Assembly: GCF_018130825.1 (NCBI RefSeq)
Contig: NZ_JAFCJS010000013.1
Coordinates: forward strand, 112,092-176,091
Direction: 5' to 3'
DNA: 64,000 bases
Source: Bradyrhizobium liaoningense
Lineage (GTDB): Bacteria; Pseudomonadota; Alphaproteobacteria; Rhizobiales; Xanthobacteraceae
Positions 1 to 9,517 of the stretch are shown piece after piece; positions within the stretch are counted from its first letter, which is position 1; each line of letters starts with the position of its first letter. The notes beneath the pieces are model-generated. The model saw only the letters and a program-made list of their open reading frames with translations, was not told the origin of the DNA and did no database searches. A program made the position numbers and the translations under genes.

Positions 1-1012
1 CGATCGCTTCGGCCTGTTTCGGGTGATGTGCGTCGGCGCGCTGCTCTATGCCGGCGGCCTGCTGTTGATGCGCTATTCCTCGACGCCGCTGTCGCTGAAT
101 ATCGGTGCTGGCGTGATGGTCGGCTTTGGTCTTGCCGGCTGCTCGTTCAACCTGGTGCTGTCGGCGTTCAGCAAGCTGCTGCCGGCCGAGAAGCGCGGGC
201 TTGCGCTCGGCGCCGGCACCGCAGCGGGCTCGTTCGGACAATTCCTGTTCGCGCCGATCGGCGTCGCGCTCATCGACAATTTCGGCTGGCAGCAGGCGCT
301 CTCCGTGTTCGGCTTCCTGATGCTGCTGATCATCCCGCTGTCGCTGGCGCTCTCGACGCCGCCGGTCGCAGCGACCGGCAGCACGACGCAAGCCGATGAC
401 CAGACCTTCACCAAGGCGCTCGCGGAGGCCTTCGGTCACCGCTCCTATGTGCTGCTGGTGCTCGGCTTCTTCACTTGCGGCTTCCAGCTCGCCTTCATCA
501 CCGTGCATCTGCCGGCCTTCCTGGTCGATCGCGGTATCTCGACGCAGACCGGCGGCTGGGTGATCGCGGCGATCGGCCTGTTCAACATCATGGGATCGCT
601 CAGCGTCGGCTATCTCCAGAACTATCTGCCCAAGCGCTACATCCTCTCCACCATCTACTTCACGCGCGCGCTTGCGACGCTCGCCTTCATCTCGTTCCCG
701 ATCACGCCGTTCTCGGCGATCGCGTTCGGTGCGATCTCCGGCCTGACCTGGCTGTCGACGGTGCCGCCGACCTCGGCGCTGGTGGCGCTGATGTTCGGCA
801 CGCGCTGGCTCGCGACGCTCTATGGCTTCGCCTTCGTCAGCCATCAGGTCGGCGGCTTCCTCGGCGTCTGGCTCGGAGGCATCGTGTTCGAAAAGTTCGG
901 TTCCTACACGCCGATCTGGTGGCTCTCGATCCTGTTCGGCGTGCTCTCGGCGCTGATCAATCTTCCGATCGTCGAGAAACCCGTTCAGCGAGCGGTTGCG
1001 CAGCCGGCCTGA
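1..1012 (+). CDS. MFS transporter, 5' end outside the window
   Basis: C-terminal part (about 336 codons) of a major facilitator superfamily permease of the inner membrane. The reading frame is open from the left edge and the first in-window Met (position 23) lies inside a membrane segment, so the true start is upstream. Many hydrophobic helices are visible, with a central hydrophilic loop rich in Thr, Ala and Asp near residues 115-130 that probably separates the two six-helix bundles. The conserved stretch LPAEKRGLALG fits the loop before a bundle helix in MFS proteins. The substrate cannot be read from the sequence; the general look recalls oxalate/monocarboxylate-type MFS carriers, which is only an inference. 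The next gene follows 42 bases later in the same direction. Confidence 0.85.
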   Translation, partial: DRFGLFRVMCVGALLYAGGLLLMRYSSTPLSLNIGAGVMVGFGLAGCSFNLVLSAFSKLLPAEKRGLALGAGTAAGSFGQFLFAPIGVALIDNFGWQQALSVFGFLMLLIIPLSLALSTPPVAATGSTTQADDQTFTKALAEAFGHRSYVLLVLGFFTCGFQLAFITVHLPAFLVDRGISTQTGGWVIAAIGLFNIMGSLSVGYLQNYLPKRYILSTIYFTRALATLAFISFPITPFSAIAFGAISGLTWLSTVPPTSALVALMFGTRWLATLYGFAFVSHQVGGFLGVWLGGIVFEKFGSYTPIWWLSILFGVLSALINLPIVEKPVQRAVAQPA

Positions 1013-1054
1013 TCGGCTAAACATCCCCGACAAACAAAGTCAGGGAGTGCAGTC

Positions 1055-2041
1055 GTGGCCACATTCAAGGCGATCCGGATCGACAAGGCGGACAAGGGGA
1101 CCACCGCGCAGCTCGCGCAGTTCGACGAAGCCGAGTTGATGGAGGGCGACGTCACCGTCCGCGTCGAATGGTCGACGCTGAACTACAAGGACGGCCTCGC
1201 GCTGACAGGCAAGGCGCCGGTGGTGCGCCGCTTCCCGATGATCGCCGGCATCGACTTTGCCGGCACGGTCGAAGCGTCCTCGCATCCGCAGTGGAAGGCA
1301 GGCGACAAGGTCGTCTGCACCGGCTGGGGCATGGGCGAGACCCATCTCGGCGCCTATGCCGAGAAGGCGCGGGTGAAGGGCGACTGGCTGGTCGCTTTGC
1401 CGCAGGGCCTGTCGGCGCGCGACGCCATGGCGATCGGCACCGCCGGCTTCACCGCGATGCTCTCGGTGCTGGCGCTGGAGAAGCACGGCCTGTCGCCGAA
1501 GAGCGGCCCCGTGGTGGTAACGGGCGCCGCCGGCGGCGTCGGCTCGGTCGCCACCGCCGTGCTGTCCAAGCTCGGCTACCACGTCATCGCCTCGACCGGC
1601 CGTGCGGCGGAGGCGGACTATCTGAAAGAGATCGGCGCGGCCGAGGTCATCGACCGCAACGAGCTGTCGGCCCCGGCAAAGCCCCTCGCCAAGGAGCGCT
1701 GGGCGGGCGGTGTCGACAGCGTCGGCTCGACCACGCTGGCGAATCTCCTGTCGATGACGAAGTACGGCGGCGCGATCGCAGCCTGTGGCCTGGCGGCCGG
1801 CATGGACCTGCCGTCTTCGGTCGCGCCTTTCATTTTGCGCGGAGTGTGCCTTCTCGGCATCGATTCCGTGATGTGCCCGATCGAGCCGCGAAAAGCCGCC
1901 TGGCAGCGTCTGGCGTCCGACCTGGATCGGACAAAACTATCTGAAATTACTCATGAAATTGCAATCGACGAGGTCCCCGGATGGGGCGCGAAAATCCTCG
2001 CCGGCCAGGTCCGCGGCCGCATCGTGGTAAAAATTGTCTAA
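1055..2041 (+). CDS. acuI: AcuI/YhdH-type acrylyl-CoA reductase (MDR superfamily)
   Basis: A 328-residue zinc-independent medium-chain dehydrogenase/reductase. YhdH/AcuI enzymes reduce acryloyl-CoA to propionyl-CoA with NADPH in the cytoplasm, detoxifying a reactive intermediate. Visible are the N-terminal GroES-like domain (LNYKDGLALTG near residues 42-52), the substrate region GIDFAGTV and the nucleotide-binding loop VVTGAAGGVGSVA near 154-166. No structural-zinc Cys cluster is seen, as expected for this subfamily, and the length is typical. The start is GTG at 1055, with GGGAG eight bases upstream. The family is clear; the physiological substrate is inferred from the family name. Confidence 0.88.
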   Translation: MATFKAIRIDKADKGTTAQLAQFDEAELMEGDVTVRVEWSTLNYKDGLALTGKAPVVRRFPMIAGIDFAGTVEASSHPQWKAGDKVVCTGWGMGETHLGAYAEKARVKGDWLVALPQGLSARDAMAIGTAGFTAMLSVLALEKHGLSPKSGPVVVTGAAGGVGSVATAVLSKLGYHVIASTGRAAEADYLKEIGAAEVIDRNELSAPAKPLAKERWAGGVDSVGSTTLANLLSMTKYGGAIAACGLAAGMDLPSSVAPFILRGVCLLGIDSVMCPIEPRKAAWQRLASDLDRTKLSEITHEIAIDEVPGWGAKILAGQVRGRIVVKIV

Positions 2042-2154
2042 CGGCGTTCAGACTTTACCAACCAAGCTGCTTCAATGTTGCCTTGGTTAGTATGGTAAGC
2101 AGCGGGTAAAGAGATAAGGCATCGCCCGCTGCGGGGGTCGGTTCGGAGTTGAGC

Positions 2155-2754
2155 ATGCTTGCGCGTATTGTGTTGGGGGCTGTCACGGCGGCGGCGACGT
2201 TTGCGCCGGCCATTGCAGGAAGCATGAATGCCGACGAGGCGCGCCGCTTCGTAGCCGGCAAGGTGTTCGCCTTCACCTGTTTCGACGGCACCCGCGGCGC
2301 AGGCCGCATCCTCGACGATCTCGGCGCCGCCGGCGCCGTGCAGTTCTCGGGCTCGGGTCCCGTCCGCCATCTCCGCCTGCCCGGCAACACGCTCCAGATC
2401 CGCGGCCAGAACGTCTGCGCCTCGATCAAGGGCATTCCGTTCGAGCCCTGTTTCAACCTGGAAAAGACCGACGAGCGCAGCTTCCGCGGCTCGGTCTCGG
2501 GCATGGGCTTCGCCTATTGCGACTTCCATCACCAGGGCGGCAACCAGATGCTGATGGCGCGCGCGTCGGCGCGTCCGCGTTCGCTGCGCTCCTCAGAGCA
2601 CACCGGGTCGGTCGCCTCCTCGAATACCGAGGTTGCGGCGCGTGTCGAGACCCCGCGTGTCGAGAGCAGCCGGATTGAGCCGGTGAAGGCCGAAGCCAAG
2701 CCGGAGCCCGCCAAGAACGAGGGCCCGCTGGAGCTGCGTCGCTCCACCCAGTGA
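2155..2754 (+). CDS. Exported protein of unknown function with disordered tail
   Basis: About 199 residues. The N-terminus (LARIVLGAVTAAATFAPAIAG) is a good Sec signal peptide with cleavage near residue 20, so the product is probably periplasmic. The middle contains four Cys (in FTCFDGT, NVCASIKG, FEPCFNLEK and FAYCDFHH) that could form two disulfides. The last 60 residues are low-complexity and rich in Glu, Pro, Lys and Arg, and look disordered. GGAG at 2145 sits six bases before ATG 2155, so this start is preferred over the TTG at 2149. I do not recognise a named family. A hairpin that may be its terminator follows. Confidence 0.7.
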   Translation: MLARIVLGAVTAAATFAPAIAGSMNADEARRFVAGKVFAFTCFDGTRGAGRILDDLGAAGAVQFSGSGPVRHLRLPGNTLQIRGQNVCASIKGIPFEPCFNLEKTDERSFRGSVSGMGFAYCDFHHQGGNQMLMARASARPRSLRSSEHTGSVASSNTEVAARVETPRVESSRIEPVKAEAKPEPAKNEGPLELRRSTQ

Positions 2755-2808
2755 GCCGCCCGCGCGGGGGCAATCCGCGCCTTTCGCTGCACATATCCAT
2801 CGAACACG

Positions 2809-2844
2809 AAGCCGCCGCGCCGTAGTCATACGGACGGCGGCTTT
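2809..2844 (+). terminator. Possible rho-independent terminator
   Basis: Inverted arms AAGCCGCCG (2809-2817) and CGGCGGCTT (2835-2843) are separated by 17 bases and followed by a short T run. It lies 55 bases after the exported-protein gene. The loop is long and the T tract short, so this is a moderate call. Confidence 0.4.
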
Positions 2845-2916
2845 CATGCGTTGGTAGCTGTTCGTGCCCCAGTTTGCGTACGGCCGGGGGGCGCGGCCCT
2901 AGACAAGGGTTCAACG

Positions 2917-3150
2917 ATGTCGCTGTACTTCTTCCGCATCAGTACCGGTCGCTACTCCGGCGCCGCCGATCAGCCGTACGAGTTCGAGAATCGCGCGGCC
3001 GCGTGGAACGAGATGACCGAGGTCTGCGCCAACCTGCTCGGCGGGATCGCGCGCAGCATGAAGCCGAATGCGAAGTGGAGCATGGAGCTGCTCGACGAGA
3101 ACAAGGAGCCGGTGTTCCGCATCAGCATCGTGGGCGAGACGGTCAGCTGA
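2917..3150 (+). CDS. Small DUF6894-like protein
   Basis: A 77-residue cytoplasmic protein starting MSLYFFRISTGRYSG. The opening Y-F-F/H-x-x-x-G followed by an acidic or polar stretch and a central helix (AAWNEMTEVCANLLGGIARSM) resembles the DUF6894 family, which is common and multi-copy in Bradyrhizobium and related Rhizobiales and has no known function. The C-terminal half (WSMELLDENKEPVFRISIV) reads as a short beta hairpin. ATG 2917 is preferred over the in-frame 2851 start because AAGGGT lies six bases before it and the family begins at this point. It stands alone upstream of the chemoreceptor array. Confidence 0.7.
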   Translation: MSLYFFRISTGRYSGAADQPYEFENRAAAWNEMTEVCANLLGGIARSMKPNAKWSMELLDENKEPVFRISIVGETVS

Positions 3151-3170
3151 CGAGGCTCACAAACGGGACG

Positions 3171-3184
3171 GTCCGTTAACGGAC
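3171..3184. other. Perfect 14-bp palindrome ahead of the first chemoreceptor gene
   Basis: GTCCGTTAACGGAC reads the same on both strands. It lies 199 bases before the first chemoreceptor start, in the 232-base gap between genes. Function is unknown; it could be an operator or chance. The TTAAC core recurs in the gaps before the other three receptor genes. Confidence 0.3.
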
Positions 3185-3382
3185 GCATTGTCCGCAAATC
3201 CGCGAAGTGCAAATTCAGTGCACGCGAAAAGTGTGCAAGTCCCATGGTTTGAGCCGCGTTTTCAGTATTTCTACCCAGGCCGCAGGCGCTCTCGCTTAAC
3301 GTTAATGAGGAACCTCGCGGGCTAGCCTTCCCGAACTGTTCACGCGCATCGGCGCGACAATGCGTATCCCGGGATTGCTTCA

Positions 3383-5125
3383 ATGTCGTTCATTCAGAAC
3401 TTGCGAATTGGCACTAAGCTCGCCGTCACCTCCGCGCTGACCATCGCCCTCGTCGCGCTGATGCTCTTCCTCCAGATGAACGGTGGCACCGAAGTCCAGA
3501 GGCTCAGCAACGCCGCATCGGGTCAGCAGGCGATCGCGCAAAACGCCGCGGAGGCGAAGGCGTCGGTCCGCGGGATGCAGATCGGCATTCGCGACATACT
3601 GACCTCATCCTCGCCGGCCGAGATGCAGAAGGCGGTCACCTATTTCGGCGATCGCAAGACCTCGGTCCTGCAATCCGCGGGGGAGATGGCGAAGCTGTCA
3701 CACTCGCCGGAGAGCCACAAGCGGATCGACCGCCTGACCGTGCTGATCGGCAATTTCAGCAGGGGCGGGCAGCAGATCGAAGCTGTCCGCAAACAGGAGC
3801 TTGCGCTCGAAGGCAAGAAGGACGGCGAAGCGGCGGCGGAGCACGCAAGGCTCGCGGCCGAGGTCAACCGGATCCGCAAGGAAATCCTGGCGCCGATCAA
3901 CGAAGAGATATCCGAGCTCGCGAACCAGATCATCGACTTCGCCAAGAAGAGCAGCGCCGAGGCGCGTGCGGAGGCGGAAGCCGAGGCCGCGTCCGTTGCC
4001 CGGGTGTCGCTCGTCACGGGCGTGCTGGTCGCGCTGGTTCTGATCGGCGCGTGCATCTTCTCCGTCTTCAGCATCGCGCGGCCCATGCGGGCGCTGACGT
4101 CGGCGATGGAGAAGCTGGCCGGCGGTGATTTCTCGGTGATTCTGCCGGGCCTCGGCCGCAAGGACGAGGTCGGCGAAGTTGCGGGCGCCGTCGAGAAATT
4201 CAAGATCGTGTCCGAGCAGAAGGCGCGGGAGGAAGCCGAAGCCAAGATGCGGCAGGATCAGATTGCAGCCGAGCAGCGCAAATCGGAGATGCGCAGGCTT
4301 GCCGACAGCTTCGAAGGCGCCGTCGGCGAGATCGTCGGAACGGTGTCATCGGCTTCGACCGAGCTGGAAGCGTCCGCAACGACGCTGACCTCGACCGCCG
4401 AGCGCACGCAGCAGCTCACGACCGTGGTCGCGGCGGCCTCGGAAGAAGCCTCCACCAACGTGCAGTCGGTCGCCTCGGCCACGGAAGAGCTGTCGTCCTC
4501 GATCACGGAGATCAGCCGGCAGGTGCAGGAATCCGCGCGCGTGGCGAGCGAAGCCGTCGGGCAGGCCCGCACCACGACTGAGCGCGTCAGCGAGTTGTCC
4601 AAGGCGGCGACGCGGATCGGCGACGTCGTCGAGCTGATCAACACCATCGCCGGCCAGACCAACCTGCTGGCGCTCAATGCCACGATCGAGGCCGCGCGTG
4701 CCGGCGAGGCCGGCAAGGGGTTTGCAGTCGTCGCATCCGAAGTCAAGGCGCTCGCCGAGCAGACGGCGAAGGCGACCGGTGAGATCGGCCAGCAGATCTC
4801 CGGCATTCAGGCCGCGACGCAGGAATCGGTTGGCGCCATCAGGGACATCAGCGACACCATCGAAAAGCTGTCCGAGATCTCCTCGACGATCGCGGCCGCG
4901 GTGGAAGAGCAGGGCGCCGCAACGCAGGAAATCTCCCGCAACGTGCAGCAGGCCGCGCATGGCACGCAGCTGGTCTCGTCCAACATCACCGACGTGCAGC
5001 GCGGCGCCAGCGAGACCGGCTCGGCTTCCTCGCAGGTGCTGTCCGCCGCGCAGATGCTGTCGGGCGACAGCAACCGTCTCAAGCTCGAGGTCGGGAGATT
5101 TCTCGAGACGGTGCGGGCCGCCTGA
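3383..5125 (+). CDS. Methyl-accepting chemotaxis protein (receptor 1 of 4)
   Basis: A 580-residue transmembrane chemoreceptor that would signal to CheA/CheW. TM1 spans about 13-31, the periplasmic sensor 32-206 (mostly helical, charge-rich, no recognised Cache or PAS signature), TM2 208-230, HAMP about 230-285 and the cytoplasmic signalling rod 310-560. The kinase-control tip has the conserved INTIAGQTNLLALNATIEAA. The protein ends in FLETVRAA and lacks the NWETF-type pentapeptide that tethers CheR in enteric receptors. It is the first of four receptors in tandem; its rod is almost residue-identical to that of the next gene while the sensor differs. A 200-base gap with its own TTAAC elements follows, so each gene may have its own promoter. 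The ligand is unknown. Confidence 0.93.
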   Translation: MSFIQNLRIGTKLAVTSALTIALVALMLFLQMNGGTEVQRLSNAASGQQAIAQNAAEAKASVRGMQIGIRDILTSSSPAEMQKAVTYFGDRKTSVLQSAGEMAKLSHSPESHKRIDRLTVLIGNFSRGGQQIEAVRKQELALEGKKDGEAAAEHARLAAEVNRIRKEILAPINEEISELANQIIDFAKKSSAEARAEAEAEAASVARVSLVTGVLVALVLIGACIFSVFSIARPMRALTSAMEKLAGGDFSVILPGLGRKDEVGEVAGAVEKFKIVSEQKAREEAEAKMRQDQIAAEQRKSEMRRLADSFEGAVGEIVGTVSSASTELEASATTLTSTAERTQQLTTVVAAASEEASTNVQSVASATEELSSSITEISRQVQESARVASEAVGQARTTTERVSELSKAATRIGDVVELINTIAGQTNLLALNATIEAARAGEAGKGFAVVASEVKALAEQTAKATGEIGQQISGIQAATQESVGAIRDISDTIEKLSEISSTIAAAVEEQGAATQEISRNVQQAAHGTQLVSSNITDVQRGASETGSASSQVLSAAQMLSGDSNRLKLEVGRFLETVRAA

Positions 5126-5326
5126 CCTTCCCATCTTCGCGTGTGATTAACTTGTTAAGCTCGCATTCCGTGCTGAATTTCAAGGGGTTTTCGTACTAAT
5201 TCAGTATTTGAACGGTAGCGCTGTTAACCAATTTGGAATGGCTGGCGCTCACCTTTTGAGCAAGAGCGATCAACGCCAGGGAGCGCCGACAACGACTCGG
5301 CTGCGCATTCCTTTGGGGAAACACCA

Positions 5327-7063
5327 ATGTTGAGCCTCGTTCGGAATTTGCGGATCGGGACCAAGCTGGCGATCGCGTCGGCACTCGGCATCCTCCTGGT
5401 CCTTTGCATCATCGCAAGCCAGCTCGTCGGCAACGGCAATGTGCGGGACTCCAACAAGGCCGCGGTCGCGCAGCTCGCGCTGGCGCGCGAGGCGGTGGAA
5501 GCCAAGCTTGCGGCGCGCAGCATGCAGCTCGCCGTCCGTGACATCCGGCTCGCCGGCAACGCGGCCGAGCTGCAGAAGGCCGGCGATGCTCTGGTCGAGC
5601 GCGCCGAAACGTTGACCAAAGTCGCTGAGGCGATGCTGAAGCTGTCGCAAGTGCCGGAAAACCGGACCCGGATGGAAAAGCTCAAGAGCCTCGGTGCGGA
5701 TTATCTTAGGGCTGCCCGACGGGTCGCGGCCATCCGCGGCGAGGCCATCGCAGCGACGGGGCCCGACGCGGCCGCCAATGTCGCCAGGCTCGTTGAGGAA
5801 GGCGCGCGCCTGGTGCGTGAGGTGACGCTGCCGATTGCTGCCGAGCTCGATACGATCACGAGCGAGATTGCGGATTTTTCCAAGCACAAAAGCGAGGAAG
5901 AACTTGCCGCCGCCGCGCAGGAGATGGCGGCGGGCGAACGTCTCGGCATCGCGGTCGGTATCTGCGCCATGCTCGTTCTGATCGGCTCCTGGATGATGTC
6001 CTTCTTCACCATTGCCCGGCCGATCCGCGCGCTCACCGCGGCCATGGACAAGCTCGCCGGCGGCGACTTCTCCGTGGTGCTGCCCGGGCTCGGCCGCAAG
6101 GACGAGGTCGGTGGCGTCGCTGCGGCCGTCGAGAAGTTCAAGGTCGTGTCGGAACAGAAGGCGCGCGAGGAGGCCGAAGCGAAGGTCAGGCAGGACCACG
6201 CCGCGGCCGCGCAGCGCAAGGCCGAGATGCACAGGCTTGCCGACGGCTTCGAGGCCGCGATCGGCGAGATCGTCGATACCGTGTCATCGGCTGCGACCGA
6301 GTTGGAGGCTTCGGCATCGACGCTCACCTCGACCGCGGAACGCGGCCAGCAACTCACCACCATGGTTGCCGCCGCTTCCGAAGAGGCGTCCACCAACGTG
6401 CAGTCGGTGGCTTCGGCCACGGAAGAATTGTCATCGTCGATCACCGAGATCAGCCGCCAGGTGCAGGAATCTGCGCGAGTGGCCAATGAGGCGGTCGGCC
6501 AGGCGCGCACCACGACCGAGCGCGTCAGCGAACTGTCCAAGGCGGCGACGCGCATCGGCGACGTGGTCGAACTGATCAACACCATCGCCGGCCAGACCAA
6601 CCTGCTGGCGCTCAATGCCACGATCGAGGCGGCGCGCGCCGGCGAGGCCGGCAAGGGATTTGCGGTCGTCGCATCGGAGGTCAAGGCGCTCGCGGAGCAG
6701 ACGGCGAAGGCGACGGGCGAGATCGGCCATCAGATTGCAAGCATCCAGACCGCGACCGAGCATTCGGTCGGCGCCATCAAGGACATCAGCGACACCATCG
6801 AAAAGCTTTCGGAGATCTCCTCGACGATCGCGGCCGCGGTGGAAGAGCAGGGCGCGGCGACGCAGGAAATTTCCCGCAACGTGCAGCAGGCGGCGGAAGG
6901 CACCCATCAGGTGTCGTCCAACATCACCGACGTGCAGCGCGGTGCGAGCGAGACCGGCTCGGCATCGTCGCAGGTGCTGTCCGCCGCGCAGATGCTGTCG
7001 GGCGACAGCAATCGCCTCAAGTTGGAGGTCGGGAAATTTCTCGAGACCGTGCGGGCGGCCTGA
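5327..7063 (+). CDS. Methyl-accepting chemotaxis protein (receptor 2 of 4)
   Basis: A 578-residue receptor, the closest paralogue of the preceding gene. Both begin with a motif of the form LRIGTKLAxxSAL, and the HAMP plus signalling rod are nearly identical, including long identical stretches around the hairpin tip and the shared tail SGDSNRLKLEVGKFLETVRAA apart from one residue. The periplasmic region (about 34-205) aligns in pattern but has diverged, suggesting a tandem duplication followed by ligand-domain change. TM1 is about 15-33 and TM2 about 204-228. No CheR pentapeptide is present. It is probably inserted as a homodimer in trimers of dimers, possibly mixed with receptor 1. The ligand is unknown. 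Confidence 0.93.
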   Translation: MLSLVRNLRIGTKLAIASALGILLVLCIIASQLVGNGNVRDSNKAAVAQLALAREAVEAKLAARSMQLAVRDIRLAGNAAELQKAGDALVERAETLTKVAEAMLKLSQVPENRTRMEKLKSLGADYLRAARRVAAIRGEAIAATGPDAAANVARLVEEGARLVREVTLPIAAELDTITSEIADFSKHKSEEELAAAAQEMAAGERLGIAVGICAMLVLIGSWMMSFFTIARPIRALTAAMDKLAGGDFSVVLPGLGRKDEVGGVAAAVEKFKVVSEQKAREEAEAKVRQDHAAAAQRKAEMHRLADGFEAAIGEIVDTVSSAATELEASASTLTSTAERGQQLTTMVAAASEEASTNVQSVASATEELSSSITEISRQVQESARVANEAVGQARTTTERVSELSKAATRIGDVVELINTIAGQTNLLALNATIEAARAGEAGKGFAVVASEVKALAEQTAKATGEIGHQIASIQTATEHSVGAIKDISDTIEKLSEISSTIAAAVEEQGAATQEISRNVQQAAEGTHQVSSNITDVQRGASETGSASSQVLSAAQMLSGDSNRLKLEVGKFLETVRAA

Positions 7064-7264
7064 CGGCGGGCCGTCCTTCCACAGCTCGAGCCTGCAACCG
7101 CCGCGCGTGGCAGCGCGGCGCTTGCGCGTACGCATGCTGCGGCGCCATGACGGATAAGGCGCAGGGTTAACTTTCCGGAAAAGCGACGCAGTCATGATGC
7201 CCGCGATTTTCCGGGGCTGAGTCGTCCTGCCTGTATTGCGTCCCGAGCGTATTGGAGCACATTC

Positions 7265-9235
7265 ATGAGCGGCATCTCCATCCGCCTGACCCACAAGGTC
7301 ATGGCGATCGGACTCTTCGGCCTTGTCGGTCTTGCCGCCTTCGGCGCGATCTATCAGATCGGCAGCCTCTCCCAGGATGCCTCCCGCACTGTTGCCAACC
7401 GCGCCCGCGCGATCGCCGATCTCGACAAGCAGCTCTCGATCGACATGCTGGAGGCCCGTCGTAACGAGAAGAATTTCCAGCAGCGCCGTACCGAGAGCTA
7501 TGCCAGGGCGCATGCCGAGCTGATCGGGCCGATCAACCGCGATTTCGACGAGGTGGAGCGGCTGATGGCGGCCGCCGGCATGAGCGCACTGTCCGAGAAG
7601 ATGAAGCAGGCCCAGGATGGCTTCAAGCGTTACGCCTCCGACTTCGCCGCACTGGTGGCGGCCGAGACCAGGCTCGGGCTGAATGAGACGCTCGGCCTGT
7701 CCGGTTCGCTTCGCGGCGCGGTGCACGACATCGAGGTCAAGCTGAAGGAGATCGACGATCCCAGGACGACGACCTGGATGCTGATGATGCGCCGGCACGA
7801 GAAGGACTTCATGCTGCGGCGCGACCCCAAATACATTGCCGAGGTGAAGAAGGCCGGGGTTGAATTCTCCAAGGCGATAGAGGTCGTCGCAATCCCCACG
7901 GCGGCGATGAACGACATCACGGCCAAGCTCCAGAAATACCAGTCCGAGTTCGCGGCCTGGGCCGAGACGGCACGGCAGAGTGCGGCTCTCGACGCCGCCA
8001 TGATGAAGACCTTCCGCGAAATCGAGCCTGCGATGGTCGAGGTGCGAACCGCGGTCGATGCCATGTACAAGCAGGCTGACGCGGCCGAGGCCGCGACCCG
8101 CGAGGCCGTGCGCTTGTGGATGGCCGTGGCCTTCGGCATCACCGTCGCTGTGCTCGCCGTGACCGGCTTTCTGCTCGGACGTTCGATCTCGAAGGCGCTC
8201 GGTGCCATGGTCGGTGCGATGACGCGGCTTGCGCGCGGCGAACTCTCGATCTCCGTTCCCGGCGTCGGGCGCAGGGACGAGATCGGCGAAATGGCCGGCG
8301 CCGTCGAGGTGTTCAGGACCAGCATGGCGGAGGCCGAGCGGCTGCGCGTTGAACAGTCGGAAGCGGCTGCGCGCGGACGCGAACAGCGCAAGGCCGACAT
8401 GCGGCGGCTTGCCGATACGTTCGAAGGCGCGGTCGGCGAGATCATCGAGACCGTGTCGTCGGCGGCAACCGAGCTCGAGGCCTCATCCAACACGCTGACG
8501 CAGGCCGCCGAACGCGGCAACGGGCTCGCAACCGCCGTGGCGGCGGCCTCGGAGGAGGCGTCCGCCAATGTGCAGTCAGTGTCGTCGGCGAGCGAGGAGA
8601 TGACCTCCTCGATCTCCGAGATCAGCCGCCAGGTGCAGGAATCGGCGCGTGTCGCCGACGTTGCGGTCGGACAGGCCGAGCGGACCAACGCGCGCGTCGC
8701 CGAGTTGACGAAGGCGGCGAGCCGCATCGGCGACGTGGTCGAATTGATCAACACCATCGCCGCCCAGACCAACCTCCTGGCGCTGAACGCGACGATCGAG
8801 GCGGCGCGTGCCGGTGAAGCCGGCAAGGGATTTGCGGTGGTCGCGACCGAAGTGAAGGCGCTGGCCGAGCAGACCGCGAAAGCCACGGGCGAGATCAGTC
8901 AGCACATCGGCGCGATTCAGACCGCGACGGAAGACTCCGTCGGCGCAATCAAGGAGATTGGCGACACCATCGCGCGGATGTCGGAGATCTCGTCGACCAT
9001 CGCCGCCGCGGTGGAGGAGCAGGGCGCGGCGACGCAGGAGATCTCCCGCAACATCCAGCATGCCGCGCACGGCACGTCCGAGGTCTCGGCGAATATCGGC
9101 GACGTCCAGCGTGGCGCCGGCGAGACTGGAGCCGCCTCGGCGCAGGTGCATTCGGCCGCCCGGTCGCTGTCGCGGGAGAGCAACCGGTTGAAGGGCGAGG
9201 TCGCGCGCTTCTTGGAGTCGGTACGGGCCGCGTGA
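7265..9235 (+). CDS. Methyl-accepting chemotaxis protein with HBM-like sensor (receptor 3 of 4)
   Basis: A 656-residue receptor with a longer periplasmic domain (about residues 31-282) than its neighbours. Two copies of an Arg-Arg-x-Glu-Lys-x-Phe motif are visible: ARRNEKNF near 64-71 and MRRHEKDF near 175-182. This arrangement is characteristic of the helical bimodular (HBM) sensor of the Pseudomonas McpS type, which binds TCA-cycle acids; assignment here is by motif only. TM2 is about 283-305, followed by HAMP and a standard signalling rod ending FLESVRAA. The gene starts at ATG 7265, 201 bases after receptor 2. An organic-acid ligand would fit the organism but is an inference. Confidence 0.92.
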   Translation: MSGISIRLTHKVMAIGLFGLVGLAAFGAIYQIGSLSQDASRTVANRARAIADLDKQLSIDMLEARRNEKNFQQRRTESYARAHAELIGPINRDFDEVERLMAAAGMSALSEKMKQAQDGFKRYASDFAALVAAETRLGLNETLGLSGSLRGAVHDIEVKLKEIDDPRTTTWMLMMRRHEKDFMLRRDPKYIAEVKKAGVEFSKAIEVVAIPTAAMNDITAKLQKYQSEFAAWAETARQSAALDAAMMKTFREIEPAMVEVRTAVDAMYKQADAAEAATREAVRLWMAVAFGITVAVLAVTGFLLGRSISKALGAMVGAMTRLARGELSISVPGVGRRDEIGEMAGAVEVFRTSMAEAERLRVEQSEAAARGREQRKADMRRLADTFEGAVGEIIETVSSAATELEASSNTLTQAAERGNGLATAVAAASEEASANVQSVSSASEEMTSSISEISRQVQESARVADVAVGQAERTNARVAELTKAASRIGDVVELINTIAAQTNLLALNATIEAARAGEAGKGFAVVATEVKALAEQTAKATGEISQHIGAIQTATEDSVGAIKEIGDTIARMSEISSTIAAAVEEQGAATQEISRNIQHAAHGTSEVSANIGDVQRGAGETGAASAQVHSAARSLSRESNRLKGEVARFLESVRAA

Positions 9236-9517
9236 CGATGTCGGTGCCGCCGTTCCAATGTTGCATTGCGGTGTGCTGGTGCGGCACCGCGCGATATCTG
9301 CGCGGCCGCAACAAATGGTTGCGGAAAAAATAACGCGGGCCGGATCGCCCCCGTAGTTCCACGTAGGTCCCTGTTAACGCCTGTTTGCGACTATGTGCGC
9401 AATCTTACCGGACAAGAACCAGCCAGCATTATTGGAATGACTTCCGCCCTGTCGTCGGTCGTGACGATGGCGGCGCGGGTGATTTGCGCGTTGCTAGTCT
9501 CATCGGGATTTGTCGTG

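Noticed and set aside
9266..9517. Longer N-terminus for receptor 4
   Set aside because: The extension lacks a membrane segment and has no counterpart in the other receptors; ATG 9518 begins directly before TM1.
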